Positions 8,650 through 16,744 are shown, counted from the first letter of the stretch. The stretch: DNA of 54,875 nt from Chloroflexota bacterium (GCA_016213135.1 JACRBQ010000026.1:1-54875), one strand, 5' to 3'. Translations and numbers: made by a program. The notes: generated from the letters alone by a model not told the origin.

Positions 8650-11600
8650 TTATTTTGACTCCATGTATTCTCTTAACGCACGCTCGACCGTAAAATTGCC
8701 GCAGAGCCACCTTTCGAATATCTTTACCTTTATCCGATAGCGCCCATCACTAACTCTTACTAAAGTTTCCATTTTGACCAAATCTTCCAAGGCTTGCCAG
8801 AGCCTAGTTTTTCCAACCTTTTCCACCACCTCTTTAAGTGTGATGTTCTCAAAACTGACCGCTCCCTGCTCGCCAACAGATAGGGCGACGACGATCAACA
8901 CAAGTTTATTGAGCCTTTGAGCCGGACCATCGACGACGCTCCCGCTGCCCCACAAATGGTTAAACGGTTGTTCACCTTGTTCCGGAAGCCAGTTTGTTAG
9001 CACAGCATTCAGGTGTTGAATGTCTATCCGAAATCGCCCCTCTCGTATCGCTTCAGAGATTAGTTGCCCGCAGAGCATATGAATGAAATAAGGATGATGG
9101 GCAGTAAGTGCCAAGAGCTCTTCTACAACCGAGGGGCCATGAGATATCTGGTTAATCGGTTCGATGATGAGTTTTCGAGCCTCTTCTCCCGCCAGACAAC
9201 CGATCCGTTGTTGGTGGGCGACTTCCAGCATGGCCGACACGTCTTGCTGTAGTAGAAGCCTGTCCAGCACCCCACCGCCGCTAAATACGATGCTGATCCC
9301 GCAGGGATGCTGGATGAGACTTCTCAAATATCTGCAGAGCACCGAGATGGTCACAGCCTCTTCTGCCAACTCATTGATCAGTTCAAACTCGTCGATAATA
9401 ATGACAATGCGCCGGCCCTGAGGTACAACTGCATTCTTAATGAAGCTATGGAAATAACCAATGGGATCGCGGCTTATCCGCCCCATCGGGGGGGTGGTAA
9501 TATCAGCAACATTCAATTTCTTTGTGATCTCCTCAGCAATATTGAAAAGAAAGCTAGTGGTGCTGTGATAATTAACGCCCTGCATGTCGATATAAACGGG
9601 TAAAAACCCTTGGTCAGCTATTATGCTCTCGAATTTCAATAGCAACGATGTCTTGCCAATGCGGCGTGGGCCCCACAACAGTACCGCTCCAGTAGCGTTC
9701 CCACCCTGTAGTAAATTATTGAACAAGGTGCTCAGTTCGTTCTGCCGACCAATAAAGTTGTTGCCACGGGCAGGATTGAGGGTGTATGGGTTCAAAAGCC
9801 ACGGGACCGCAAGTGAACGTTCCTTAACGGCAGAGTTGTTAGGGTCACATAAGCGGACCTGGCGAACTCCCTTAATCTCACCCAGTTTGCGCAGGACATG
9901 TTCCACCTGGGTAATAGGCATATCGCCAATGCCTATGCGACACAGCGCAGTCCCGTCATCCAACTGGCCAGCCCAGAGATCCGTCATATCAATCGCGGCG
10001 TCGGACATTACGACGCTGATATCGCGAGCCAACCCAACCCGATTACGAGCTGAAACTTCAATGTCTGACCGATGCTGCCAGGGCACCGGGTTCCATCTAG
10101 CGGGCACCCGTGGACTGAGGCGCTTTGCTCGAACGCAATCCGCGCGGTGAATGATCAACTGTTTACGCTTGGTCACGTAACCGACAATCGCATCCGGCGG
10201 CTCAGGCTGACAGCACTTCCCAAGCCGACGCGAATACTTATAGTCCAGATGGATATCCGTTGCAACTTGCCACAGTCGTGAGTCATCCGCGCCGCTTTGA
10301 ATCCGCGGCATATGCGAGATCACGATCACGGCCGAGCACTGACCCAAGCCGACCGCGATCAGCAGGTCGCGTGAGTCGCTAAAGCCCATCCGTTGGGCAG
10401 CGACCTGCAGCTGCTCGGTGAAATCGATGTCAGTGAAGGGCGTCCCTTGCTCAACCAACCGAGCCTGAACCAAAGCTTGGCCCTTCTCAAAAGCAGCTTC
10501 CGGCTTCTGCGCCTCGAGCCAACGTCGTATGGCAGACCGGGCGCGACGGGTCTTCACAAAATCGTTTTTGGTGTCTTTGGTCTTCTCGTTGCTCAGCCAC
10601 TGCGGATTGGGACCGACACCTGTGCCACTGACCAAAATCCTGACCACATCCCCTGTTCGGAGTGAGGAATGTAATAACACCTCGCGGCCATTGACTGCTG
10701 CTCCGGTACATCTGTTTCCGAGTTCAATATGGACGGCATAGGCAAAATCGATAGGCGTGGCACCCTCCGGCAACTGATAAGGCTTCCCTTTGGGTGTAAA
10801 GACAACTATCTTGCCAGCGGGCGGCGGCGACCAGGTCCATAGAGTCGGCAACATGTCCTCAGGCACACCCAGCCATTTGGCCGCTAGTCCGTATTCACCG
10901 ACTAAATTCATTGACCGCGTCTGAATGACAACAGTTACGATTCGCTTGCTTTCACCGTACGCCCGAGCAATAAGGGCCCGGTAACCATTGGGTTTAGGAT
11001 CCCCAATGTAATCGCGCAGATCATGTGGAACCTGAGACAATACTTCATACACGATTCCCAGGGCCTGATAACAGGAGGCAACACTCCGGGTAATGATCTG
11101 AATAGGCTGACGATATTCATAAGAATGGGGCTGGTTGTTCGCCTTGGAGTGCCCCCGATACAGCGCATACAAATTCGCGGGACCCAACTGCACATCCGCC
11201 TCAAGTCCCCAGTTGGCAATTTGGCGCCGCAGAAGACCAACCGTAGACATGAACCAGGCCGCGGACTTATCCTCCTCGTATTGCCGCATCGTCTCGTGAT
11301 ACTGATCAGGCAACAGCGCAAGCAACGACTTGGCTTCCAACTCGCGTTTGACCGCAGCCATACCCAACTGTTCGGCCACGGGCACAAAGACATTAAGCAC
11401 TGTCGCTGCGAACATACTTCGCTTTTCGGGAGACAAGCTATCCAAGGAGCGAGAGTTGTGCAGTCTGTCGGCGATCTTGATTACTGTCGCTATCGGATTT
11501 CGGTGGATTGCTAACGTAACCCATAACGGCAATTCACATATTAGTTCTTCGTTTTCGCGCAGTAGTTGCGGGATTTGAGATGAATACGTCGGCCCAAAAT

Positions 11601-11922
11601 CAGAGAGCTGGGACACATCCTCAACGAGGTTTGCAACCTCATCGCTCAAATGCTCTCTGATTTGAGCTAGCGAGATCCGTGATGAGTATTTCTCCTTGAA
11701 AACATCATGGAGCAGGCCGGCTGCGACCACCTCGGCGGGAGCCTGCCATTGGGCAAGGATCGCGGCAACGCCAATGGCGTGTTGTATGTATGGGTTCTTA
11801 TCTTTGCGATGGTGACCTGCATGCGCTTGCGAGGCCATCGCCAGAGCTCGATTGACCGTCTCGCAACCTCCCAAATCGGCATATGAGGAGACTATCTGCG
11901 TTACCGTCTGCACAGGGTCCAT
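8650..11922 (-). CDS. RelA/SpoT homologue fused to an AAA/STAND-type ATPase
   Basis: A 1,090-aa fusion. Residues 20-200 form the HD hydrolase-type domain (YIQHAIGVA, LLHDV at 71-75, KIADRLHN at 149-156). Residues about 230-350 match the synthetase domain (CYQALGIVY, RDYIGDPKPNGYRAL). TGS is at 371-432 (VFTPKGKPYQLPEGATPIDFA), the zinc-type region near 569-597 (CCQPEPPDAIVGYVT, HRADC), and ACT at 620-690. Residues about 715-1090 are a P-loop ATPase with GPRRIGKT (751-758) and RIVIIIDEFELI. The synthetase appears dead: the catalytic Asp aligns with Tyr270, and the Glu of EVQIRT is replaced in TVVIQT. The hydrolase keeps His48, His72, Asp73 and Asp152, but its ED pair is KE (76-77). Ordinary RSH proteins end after ACT (about 730 aa). 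It likely senses (p)ppGpp or a related state and signals through the ATPase; that is inference. Confidence 0.85.
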   Translation of the reverse strand: MDPVQTVTQIVSSYADLGGCETVNRALAMASQAHAGHHRKDKNPYIQHAIGVAAILAQWQAPAEVVAAGLLHDVFKEKYSSRISLAQIREHLSDEVANLVEDVSQLSDFGPTYSSQIPQLLRENEELICELPLWVTLAIHRNPIATVIKIADRLHNSRSLDSLSPEKRSMFAATVLNVFVPVAEQLGMAAVKRELEAKSLLALLPDQYHETMRQYEEDKSAAWFMSTVGLLRRQIANWGLEADVQLGPANLYALYRGHSKANNQPHSYEYRQPIQIITRSVASCYQALGIVYEVLSQVPHDLRDYIGDPKPNGYRALIARAYGESKRIVTVVIQTRSMNLVGEYGLAAKWLGVPEDMLPTLWTWSPPPAGKIVVFTPKGKPYQLPEGATPIDFAYAVHIELGNRCTGAAVNGREVLLHSSLRTGDVVRILVSGTGVGPNPQWLSNEKTKDTKNDFVKTRRARSAIRRWLEAQKPEAAFEKGQALVQARLVEQGTPFTDIDFTEQLQVAAQRMGFSDSRDLLIAVGLGQCSAVIVISHMPRIQSGADDSRLWQVATDIHLDYKYSRRLGKCCQPEPPDAIVGYVTKRKQLIIHRADCVRAKRLSPRVPARWNPVPWQHRSDIEVSARNRVGLARDISVVMSDAAIDMTDLWAGQLDDGTALCRIGIGDMPITQVEHVLRKLGEIKGVRQVRLCDPNNSAVKERSLAVPWLLNPYTLNPARGNNFIGRQNELSTLFNNLLQGGNATGAVLLWGPRRIGKTSLLLKFESIIADQGFLPVYIDMQGVNYHSTTSFLFNIAEEITKKLNVADITTPPMGRISRDPIGYFHSFIKNAVVPQGRRIVIIIDEFELINELAEEAVTISVLCRYLRSLIQHPCGISIVFSGGGVLDRLLLQQDVSAMLEVAHQQRIGCLAGEEARKLIIEPINQISHGPSVVEELLALTAHHPYFIHMLCGQLISEAIREGRFRIDIQHLNAVLTNWLPEQGEQPFNHLWGSGSVVDGPAQRLNKLVLIVVALSVGEQGAVSFENITLKEVVEKVGKTRLWQALEDLVKMETLVRVSDGRYRIKVKIFERWLCGNFTVERALREYMESK

Positions 11923-11966
11923 ATGATGATCAAACGATGAACAATGGATATATCATGAATACCTAA

Positions 11967-11995
11967 AGTTTACGGCTTTGTCGTCGTTTTGTCAA
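11967..11995 (-). promoter_or_regulatory. Sigma-70-type promoter of the RSH-ATPase operon
   Basis: On the minus strand a perfect -35 TTGACA (11990-11995) is followed after 17 nt by TAAACT (11967-11972) as -10. The start codon at 11922 is 44 nt beyond the -10. The spacer contains the 15-mer shared with the leuS operon, so a regulator binding there would overlap the promoter. Confidence 0.6.
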
Positions 11996-12041
11996 AGTGG
12001 CGAAATTTCTCTAATCTTCGGCAAAGGCCGTAGTTTCGCCC

Positions 12042-12542
12042 ATGGTAGAAAGGAAAAAGGCCCGCCGCTACGGCGGTCATGGGTTTACCACCAAACTGAA
12101 ATGCACCCTCAAATTGTCAAAAGAGGTTCCGAACGAAACGCCAATTAAGTGGTACTCCATGGGCAACATCGCCGTCCAAGTGCCGAGTGGTGATAGGGAA
12201 TTTCAGCTATCACCTGACAGCGCCGAGGTTGTTAAGGGCGCAGCCAACACCGTCAGGGCACTCGTCTACGGACGTAGAACGTTTGATATCGCTCTTGCGT
12301 GGGGCGGCAAGCACCCGTTGGATGTGCCGCCGGATAGTCTGACGGCCCATGTGCGCGCTCTTCTGGCAAGCGCCATGACGGACGTGCTCGGCGAGCTAAG
12401 CCGTGAAGTCGCCGATGTCGCGCAATTGACTGCCATGACTGAGCAAATCACCAAAGCGCTGCAATCGAAGCTCGAGCCGAAATTCAGCGCGCTGGGGTTG
12501 CAAATGAAGGCCGTGAACATCGAAGCTATCGAAAGCGTGTGA
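12042..12542 (+). pseudogene. SPFH/band-7-like C-terminal fragment (or small unknown protein)
   Basis: A 166-aa ORF. Its C-terminal half (LTAHVRALLASAMTDVL, then LGELSREVADVAQL and a helix ending LGLQMKAVNIEAI) resembles the end of the SPFH domain of YdjI/flotillin-like membrane scaffold proteins. The family is normally 300 aa or more and the N-terminal half is missing, so this is probably a remnant. Bases 12331-12486 are repeated at about 90% identity at 13711-13866. Whether the ORF is still expressed is unclear: there is no Shine-Dalgarno, though TAGTTT lies 5 nt before the ATG. The family assignment is tentative. Confidence 0.45.
12331..12486 (+). repeat. Direct repeat A1 (SPFH-like segment)
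   Basis: This 156-bp segment aligns without gaps to 13711-13866, with roughly 14 mismatches counted by eye. Together with repeat pair A2 (12908-13011 and 13867-13973) it brackets the intact RelE/ParE module. Confidence 0.9.
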
Positions 12543-12636
12543 ATCGCTGAGACGCTGATGATGAGCTGCTGAGGGCACTGAGGGAGCGGGCCGGTCGTTG
12601 AGGAGTATAATTCGCTCACCGCGAGGAGAGATTGAC

Positions 12637-12888
12637 ATGGACGCTTTTCGGTTGCAAACGGTGGTGGCGAAGGACGGTGAAATTGCGCTAACGGGGTTGC
12701 CCTATCGCAAGGGCGACACAGTCGAGATGATCCTGCTGGGTCAGCCCACCTCCACGTCCCGCCGCCTCCCCACAGCTCGCCAACTCCGACAGTCAAGCCT
12801 GATTGGTTTGTGGAAAGACCGCACCGAGCTTACCGACAGCGCGGACTTCGCTCGCCAATTACGTGAACAGGCTCAGCGCCGGGAGTGA
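12637..12888 (+). CDS. VapB-type antitoxin
   Basis: An 83-aa protein with a short beta-rich N-terminus (FRLQTVVAKDGEIALTGLPY) of the AbrB-like type and a helical C-terminal tail (RQSSLIGLWKDRTELTDSAD) typical of antitoxins that accompany PIN nucleases. I chose the ATG at 12637 rather than 12598, because GGAGAG precedes it by 6 nt and the AbrB-like fold begins there. The next start codon (12892) opens a PIN-like toxin that is cut off after a few codons, so this antitoxin is orphaned. Confidence 0.65.
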   Translation: MDAFRLQTVVAKDGEIALTGLPYRKGDTVEMILLGQPTSTSRRLPTARQLRQSSLIGLWKDRTELTDSADFARQLREQAQRRE

Positions 12889-12891
12889 GCG

Positions 12892-13011
12892 ATGGTGCTG
12901 CTGGACACCACTGACCTCTACCCTCTGTCTACTGCCCTTGCCCGCGCCCCCACCGGATACCCGGCCATCTTCGCCACATCGCCCGTCACGCGCAGTAGCG
13001 GCACCCACAAC
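12892..13011 (+). pseudogene. Truncated PIN toxin fused to glycosyltransferase debris
   Basis: The ORF begins MVLLDTT, the usual first strand and first catalytic Asp of VapC PIN nucleases, 3 nt after the antitoxin stop. From base 12908 the sequence is instead a copy of the 3' end of the glycosyltransferase gene (13867-13973), in antisense. Only about six PIN codons remain, so no toxin can be made. Confidence 0.6.
12908..13011 (+). repeat. Direct repeat A2, copy of the glycosyltransferase 3' end
   Basis: These 104 bp match 13867-13973, with one diverged patch near 12928-12948 and near identity after that. In the second copy this block directly abuts repeat A1; here the two are 421 bp apart. 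Confidence 0.9.
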
Positions 13012-13106
13012 AGTCGCTTCAAGTTAAAGCCCACTCAATCAAGCAAGAATTCCAGCCGCACAAATATCGGCGTATAATACTCGCCATCTTCCCAAAGGAG
13101 AACATG

Positions 13107-13325
13107 ATGGCTACCAGAGTTGCCCAGATGACGGCAGACGAACTAAAGGAAATTATCGGCACAACCGTCGAGCAAAAACTCATCGAACTATTTGGCGACC
13201 CAGATGAAGTCTTAGTCATGACTAAGACTTTGCGTAATCGTCTCTTACGCCAGAAAAAAGCGGTTGCCAAGGGCGAACGGGGAGAACTGCTTGATGTCGT
13301 TGTTACGCGACTCGGTTTGGTCTAA
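13107..13325 (+). CDS. Antitoxin of a RelE/ParE-type module
   Basis: A 72-aa mostly helical protein (MTADELKEIIGTTVEQKLIE), rich in charged residues, ending 5 nt before a RelE/ParE-like toxin gene. Two tandem ATGs are present; AAGGAG fits the second (13107, 6-nt spacing) better than the first (13104). It probably binds and neutralises the toxin and represses the pair; this role is inferred from position and size. Confidence 0.7.
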   Translation: MATRVAQMTADELKEIIGTTVEQKLIELFGDPDEVLVMTKTLRNRLLRQKKAVAKGERGELLDVVVTRLGLV

Positions 13326-13330
13326 TCGCC

Positions 13331-13597
13331 ATGTATACCGTTCATATTTTGAAGGCGGCGAGCCGCGAGTTAGCCCGCCTCGATACGCCTATCGCCAAGC
13401 GCATCGTAGCCCGGATCCATTGGTTAGCCGAAAATCTGGACGCTGCTAACCCCAAAGTCCTGAAAGGCGAGTTGGCCGGTCTCTACAAACTTCGCGAAGG
13501 GGATTACCGTATCATTTATGAGATTATCCGCAAAGAGAAAGCCATTGTCATTCATAGCATCGGCCATCGGCGCGAAATCTATCAAAAGAAGAAATAA
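13331..13597 (+). CDS. RelE/ParE superfamily toxin
   Basis: An 88-aa protein with the RelE/ParE layout: an N-terminal strand YTVHILKAASREL, helices (LDTPIAKRIVARIHWL), then the conserved LYKLREGDYRIIYEI block and the C-terminal HSIGHRREIY. Length and motifs match RelE-like mRNA interferases. Arg in KLREGDYR and in GHRREIY are candidates for RNA contact. It appears intact and pairs with the antitoxin just upstream. The module sits between two copies of a duplicated segment, suggesting it arrived with, or was trapped by, the rearrangement. Confidence 0.85.
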   Translation: MYTVHILKAASRELARLDTPIAKRIVARIHWLAENLDAANPKVLKGELAGLYKLREGDYRIIYEIIRKEKAIVIHSIGHRREIYQKKK

Positions 13598-13710
13598 GGA
13601 TGGCCACGCAGGAAAATGATCAGCCATCCTGTACCTATTCAGGCCATGCGGGTGTTGTTTAGGGCAGTCTTTCAAAGGCATGGCGGCCCAACCAGCGCAT
13701 ACACCCGACC

Positions 13711-13973
13711 CGGATAGCCTGACGGCCCACGTGCGCGCTCTACTGGCCAGCGCCATGACGGGCGTGCTCGGCGAGCTAAGCCGTGAAGTCGCCGATGTGG
13801 CGCAACTTACTGCCGTGACCGAGAAAACTACCAAAACGCTGCAATCGAAGCTCGAGCCGAAATTCACCACTGGCCTCTACCCTCTGCCCACTTTCCTCCG
13901 CTCCCATACCCCCACCGGATACCCGGCCATCTTCGCCACATCGCCCGTCACGCGCAGCAGCGGCACCCACAAC
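13711..13973 (+). repeat. Second copy of repeats A1+A2, fused
   Basis: Bases 13711-13866 copy the SPFH-like segment 12331-12486, and 13867-13973 copy 12908-13011. Here they abut exactly, whereas the first copy holds 421 bp (the rest of the SPFH-like ORF, an antitoxin and a PIN start) between them. The second half is also the real 3' end of the glycosyltransferase gene on the minus strand. Confidence 0.9.
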
Positions 13974-14830
13974 ATGGCCGCCGGCGACCGCCGCCCGGCC
14001 AGCCGTTGCAGTGGCCGCCGGATGTAGGCCAGCGCCGCCAGCGCGCCCAGCAGCCACAGCCACGGGCTTACCGCCAGCGCCGCGTAAGCCAACAGCGGCG
14101 CGGCCACAAAGTAAGTGAAGTAGCGAATGAAATGGATGCGCGGCCACAGCCCGGCCCGGCCATCGCCTCGGGCATAGTTGAAGTATTGCCGCGCAAACGC
14201 CCGCAGCGACCCGCGCGGCCTGAAGTGCGCTACCGCCCCCGGCGCAAACGCAAACGGCCCGTACTTTTCGCGCAGGGCCAAATCGAACACCACGTCCTCC
14301 GAAAAATCCAGCCACTCCGGGTAGCCGCCCGCGGCCGCCCACGCCTCTTTGCGAAAGGCCACACTGCGGCTGGAGGGCAAAAACGTGTCCGGGTTGATCT
14401 CGCCCACGTCGGGGATGGTGGCGGCCCCCAGCGCCGTTTCAAACGTGTTCTGCGGATCGGACTTGTACCACCCGGCCACCACCGCCGCGCCCGGTCCCCC
14501 ATCGTCGCCATCCCACTCACCCGCGCGCGTTAACTGCGCCAGCCAGTCCGGCTCCAGCCAGACCCCGGCATCGGTCACCGCAATCACCTCACCCACCGCC
14601 GCGCGGATGGCAGCGTTGCGGCCCTGTGAAATGTTAGTCCCCGGCGCGGTGATGACCGTGAGCGGCAGCCGGTCGGCGTATTCGCGCACCACGGCCGCCG
14701 TGTTGTCGCGCGAGCCGCCGTCGCACACCACCACCTCGTCGGGCGGGCGCGTCTGTGCCACGGCCGAGTCCAGCAGCCGCCGGATGTGATCGCCTTCGTT
14801 GAGCACGGTGAGTATGAGAGAAATCTTCAT
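13877..14830 (-). CDS. Family 2 (GT-A) glycosyltransferase
   Basis: A 317-aa protein transferring a sugar from a nucleotide donor, probably to a lipid or cell-surface acceptor. Family 2 features are ISLILTVLNEGDHI at the N-terminus, VVVCDGGSRDNT, TDAGVWLEPDWL (metal-binding region), and the acceptor-side block DFSEDVVFDLALREKYG. The last third is hydrophobic (YFTYFVAAPLLAYAALAV, then SPWLWLLGALAALAYI), giving probable membrane anchoring. I chose MKISLI at 14830, since the ORF upstream of it overlaps rlmD and is not family-like. There is no Shine-Dalgarno; a TATAAT lies 7 nt upstream, so the transcript is probably leaderless. The C-terminus may have been reshaped by the duplication described here. 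Confidence 0.88.
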   Translation of the reverse strand: MKISLILTVLNEGDHIRRLLDSAVAQTRPPDEVVVCDGGSRDNTAAVVREYADRLPLTVITAPGTNISQGRNAAIRAAVGEVIAVTDAGVWLEPDWLAQLTRAGEWDGDDGGPGAAVVAGWYKSDPQNTFETALGAATIPDVGEINPDTFLPSSRSVAFRKEAWAAAGGYPEWLDFSEDVVFDLALREKYGPFAFAPGAVAHFRPRGSLRAFARQYFNYARGDGRAGLWPRIHFIRYFTYFVAAPLLAYAALAVSPWLWLLGALAALAYIRRPLQRLAGRRSPAAMLWVPLLRVTGDVAKMAGYPVGVWERRKVGRG

Positions 14831-14837
14831 CGGGGGG

Positions 14838-14845
14838 ATTATAAT
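14838..14845. promoter_or_regulatory. Palindromic bidirectional -10 element
   Basis: The 8-mer ATTATAAT is its own reverse complement and offers a consensus TATAAT on each strand. On the minus strand it lies 7 nt before the glycosyltransferase ATG. On the plus strand it lies 15 nt before the rlmD ATG (14861). Confidence 0.65.
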
Positions 14846-14860
14846 GCGGCACACGCCCTC

Positions 14861-16096
14861 ATGCCTCTCGACCTCACCCTCGCCACCATGTCCAACGGCC
14901 CCGCCGCCATCGGCCGCGCCGAGGGCCGCGCCGTCTTCGTGCCGTACACCATCCCCGGTGAAACCGTTCGCGTGGAACTGAACGAGGAGAAGCCCGGCTA
15001 CGCCCGCGCCCGCTTGCTCGAAGTGCTGACGCCCTCGCCCGAGCGCGCCCCCGCGCCGTGCCCGCACTTTGGCCCCGAGGCCTGCGGCGGTTGCCACTGG
15101 CAGCACATGAGCTACCCGGCCCAACTCAAATACAAGCAGCAAATCGTCGCCGACCAGCTTGCGCGCATCGGCGGCATCGCCGCGCCCAACGTGCTGCCCG
15201 CCGCGCCCGGCGCCGATCCGTTTCACTACCGCAACCATGTCCAATTCTCGCAAACCGCCGAAGGCAAGCTGGGCTTCATGTCGGCCTCATCCAACACCGT
15301 GCTGCCCATCTCCGAATGTCCCATCGCCCGCCCGGAGATCATGAGCGTGTTCGCGCAACTCGACCTCGAAAAAGTGGACGCCGACCGGGTGAGCCTGCGC
15401 GTCGGCGGGGACGGCGAAGTGATGCTCATCTTCGAATCCGAAACCGGCGAACCGCCCGATGTGGAACTGGACTTGCCCATCTCCGTCGCCAGTGTGGATC
15501 GGCAGGGCAACGCCTTCACCCTCGTCGGCGACGATCATCTCGTTCAGGAAATCAAAGGCCGCCCGTTCCGCGTGTCGGCGGGCAGTTTCTTTCAGGTGAA
15601 CGCGGCCATGGCGCGCACGCTGGTGGATGTGGCGCTGGATGCGCTGGCCCTGCGCGGCGGCGAGACCGTGCTGGACCTGTACTGCGGCGTGGGCCTCTTC
15701 TCTGCCTTCATCGCGCCACTGGCGGGGCGCGTCATCGGAGTCGAGAGCGCGCCCTCCGCCGTGGCCGACGCCGCCGCCAACCTCGACGAATTCGACAACG
15801 TCGAACTGTACGAGTCGTCCGTCGAGCTGGCGATGTCTCACCTTATCAACTCCCATACTCCCACACCCTCGCGCATTGTTCTCGATCCCCCTCGCGCCGG
15901 TTGCGACAAGCGAGTCATCGAGCACCTGCTCGCCCTCGCCGCCCCGCGCCTGGTGTACGTCTCGTGCGACCCGGCCACCCTCGCCCGCGACGCCAAACGG
16001 CTCATTGCCGGGGGCTATCGCCTCGTCTCGGCCCAACCGCTCGACATGTTCCCGCAGACGCATCACGTCGAAACCGTCGCTCTCTTCGAACGCTAA
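14861..16096 (+). CDS. RlmD/TrmA-family RNA uridine C5-methyltransferase
   Basis: SAM-dependent methylation of a uridine in 23S rRNA or tRNA (COG2265). The 411-aa protein has a TRAM-like N-terminus (GRAEGRAVFVPYTIPGETV), an iron-sulfur-type cysteine cluster (CPHFGPEACGGCHWQH), the SAM-binding block VLDLYCGVGLFSAF, LDPPRAGC, and the catalytic Cys in LVYVSCDPATLARD. The start is MPLDLT at 14861, where the family begins. A short C-rich insertion (residues about 328-336, SHLINSHTPTPS) precedes the DPPR motif and looks like a repeat word trapped in frame. It leads an operon with the ybaK-like gene 12 nt downstream. Confidence 0.88.
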   Translation: MPLDLTLATMSNGPAAIGRAEGRAVFVPYTIPGETVRVELNEEKPGYARARLLEVLTPSPERAPAPCPHFGPEACGGCHWQHMSYPAQLKYKQQIVADQLARIGGIAAPNVLPAAPGADPFHYRNHVQFSQTAEGKLGFMSASSNTVLPISECPIARPEIMSVFAQLDLEKVDADRVSLRVGGDGEVMLIFESETGEPPDVELDLPISVASVDRQGNAFTLVGDDHLVQEIKGRPFRVSAGSFFQVNAAMARTLVDVALDALALRGGETVLDLYCGVGLFSAFIAPLAGRVIGVESAPSAVADAAANLDEFDNVELYESSVELAMSHLINSHTPTPSRIVLDPPRAGCDKRVIEHLLALAAPRLVYVSCDPATLARDAKRLIAGGYRLVSAQPLDMFPQTHHVETVALFER

Positions 16097-16108
16097 CCCC
16101 TCATCTCT

Positions 16109-16600
16109 ATGGATTGGCAACTCTCTCCCAGCGCCCAAAAAGTGCAAGCCGTGTTGCAGGCCCTCGGCTTTGCCAACGTCGTCGTCGAGCACCGGCAAAC
16201 CACGCGCACCTCCGCCGAGGCCGCGCAAGCCGTGGGCTGCGCCGTGGGGCAAATCGCCAAATCGCTCGTCTTCCGCGGCCAGCGCAGCGGGCAGCCCGTG
16301 CTCGTCATTGCCAGCGGCGCCAACCGGGTTGATGAAAAAAAGATCGCCGCCTGGCTCGGCGAAAAAGTGGACAAGCCCGATGCCGACTTCGTTCGCGCCC
16401 GCACCGGGTTCGCCATCGGCGGCGTTCCCCCCGTGGGGCACGTGGAACCCATCCCCACCCTCATCGACCCCGACCTTTTGCAATACGACCTCATCTGGGC
16501 TGCCGCCGGCACGCCCAATGCCGTCTTTCAATTGACTCCCGCCGAACTGGTGGCCATGACCGGGGGACGGCTTGTCGCCGTTGCCCAGGGACAGCCATGA
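16109..16600 (+). CDS. YbaK/EbsC-family aminoacyl-tRNA deacylase
   Basis: A 163-aa trans-editing domain protein that hydrolyses mischarged aminoacyl-tRNA. The family pattern is clear: RTSAEAAQAVGCAVGQIAKSL, then LVIASGANRVDEKKIA, TGFAIGGVPPVGH and a C-terminal PAELVAMTGG. The conserved Lys in QIAKSLVF and the Gly-rich GFAIGGVPPVGH loop form the active site in YbaK. It lies 12 nt after rlmD and probably shares its transcript. The exact tRNA substrate (Pro, Cys or other) cannot be told from sequence. Confidence 0.9.
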   Translation: MDWQLSPSAQKVQAVLQALGFANVVVEHRQTTRTSAEAAQAVGCAVGQIAKSLVFRGQRSGQPVLVIASGANRVDEKKIAAWLGEKVDKPDADFVRARTGFAIGGVPPVGHVEPIPTLIDPDLLQYDLIWAAAGTPNAVFQLTPAELVAMTGGRLVAVAQGQP

Positions 16601-16714
16601 GCGCTCACGCGACGCTCAACGTCGAGCCGTGCTTCCGCTACTTGCGCGCCAGGTACGGCGAGCTACACAAACTGCAATCGGTGAACGCTGTGCGCCTTGC
16701 CCAACCGTTTTGGC

Positions 16715-16744
16715 TTGACCCGCCCGCCTCTGCCGTGATACCAT
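16715..16744 (+). promoter_or_regulatory. Promoter of the threonine leader/lysC operon
   Basis: TTGACC (16715-16720) serves as -35 and TACCAT (16739-16744) as -10, preceded by TG at 16736-16737 (extended -10). The leader peptide ATG is 8 nt after the -10, so translation may start at or near the 5' end of the RNA. Confidence 0.55.

Noticed and set aside
13598..13630. Hairpin AGGATGGC/GCCATCCT after the RelE-like gene as a terminator
   Set aside because: The stem is short, the loop long, and no T-run follows, so it is not listed as a terminator.
15287..16531. Minus-strand open frame of 414 codons opposite rlmD and ybaK
   Set aside because: Antisense shadow; no family features, no start signals.
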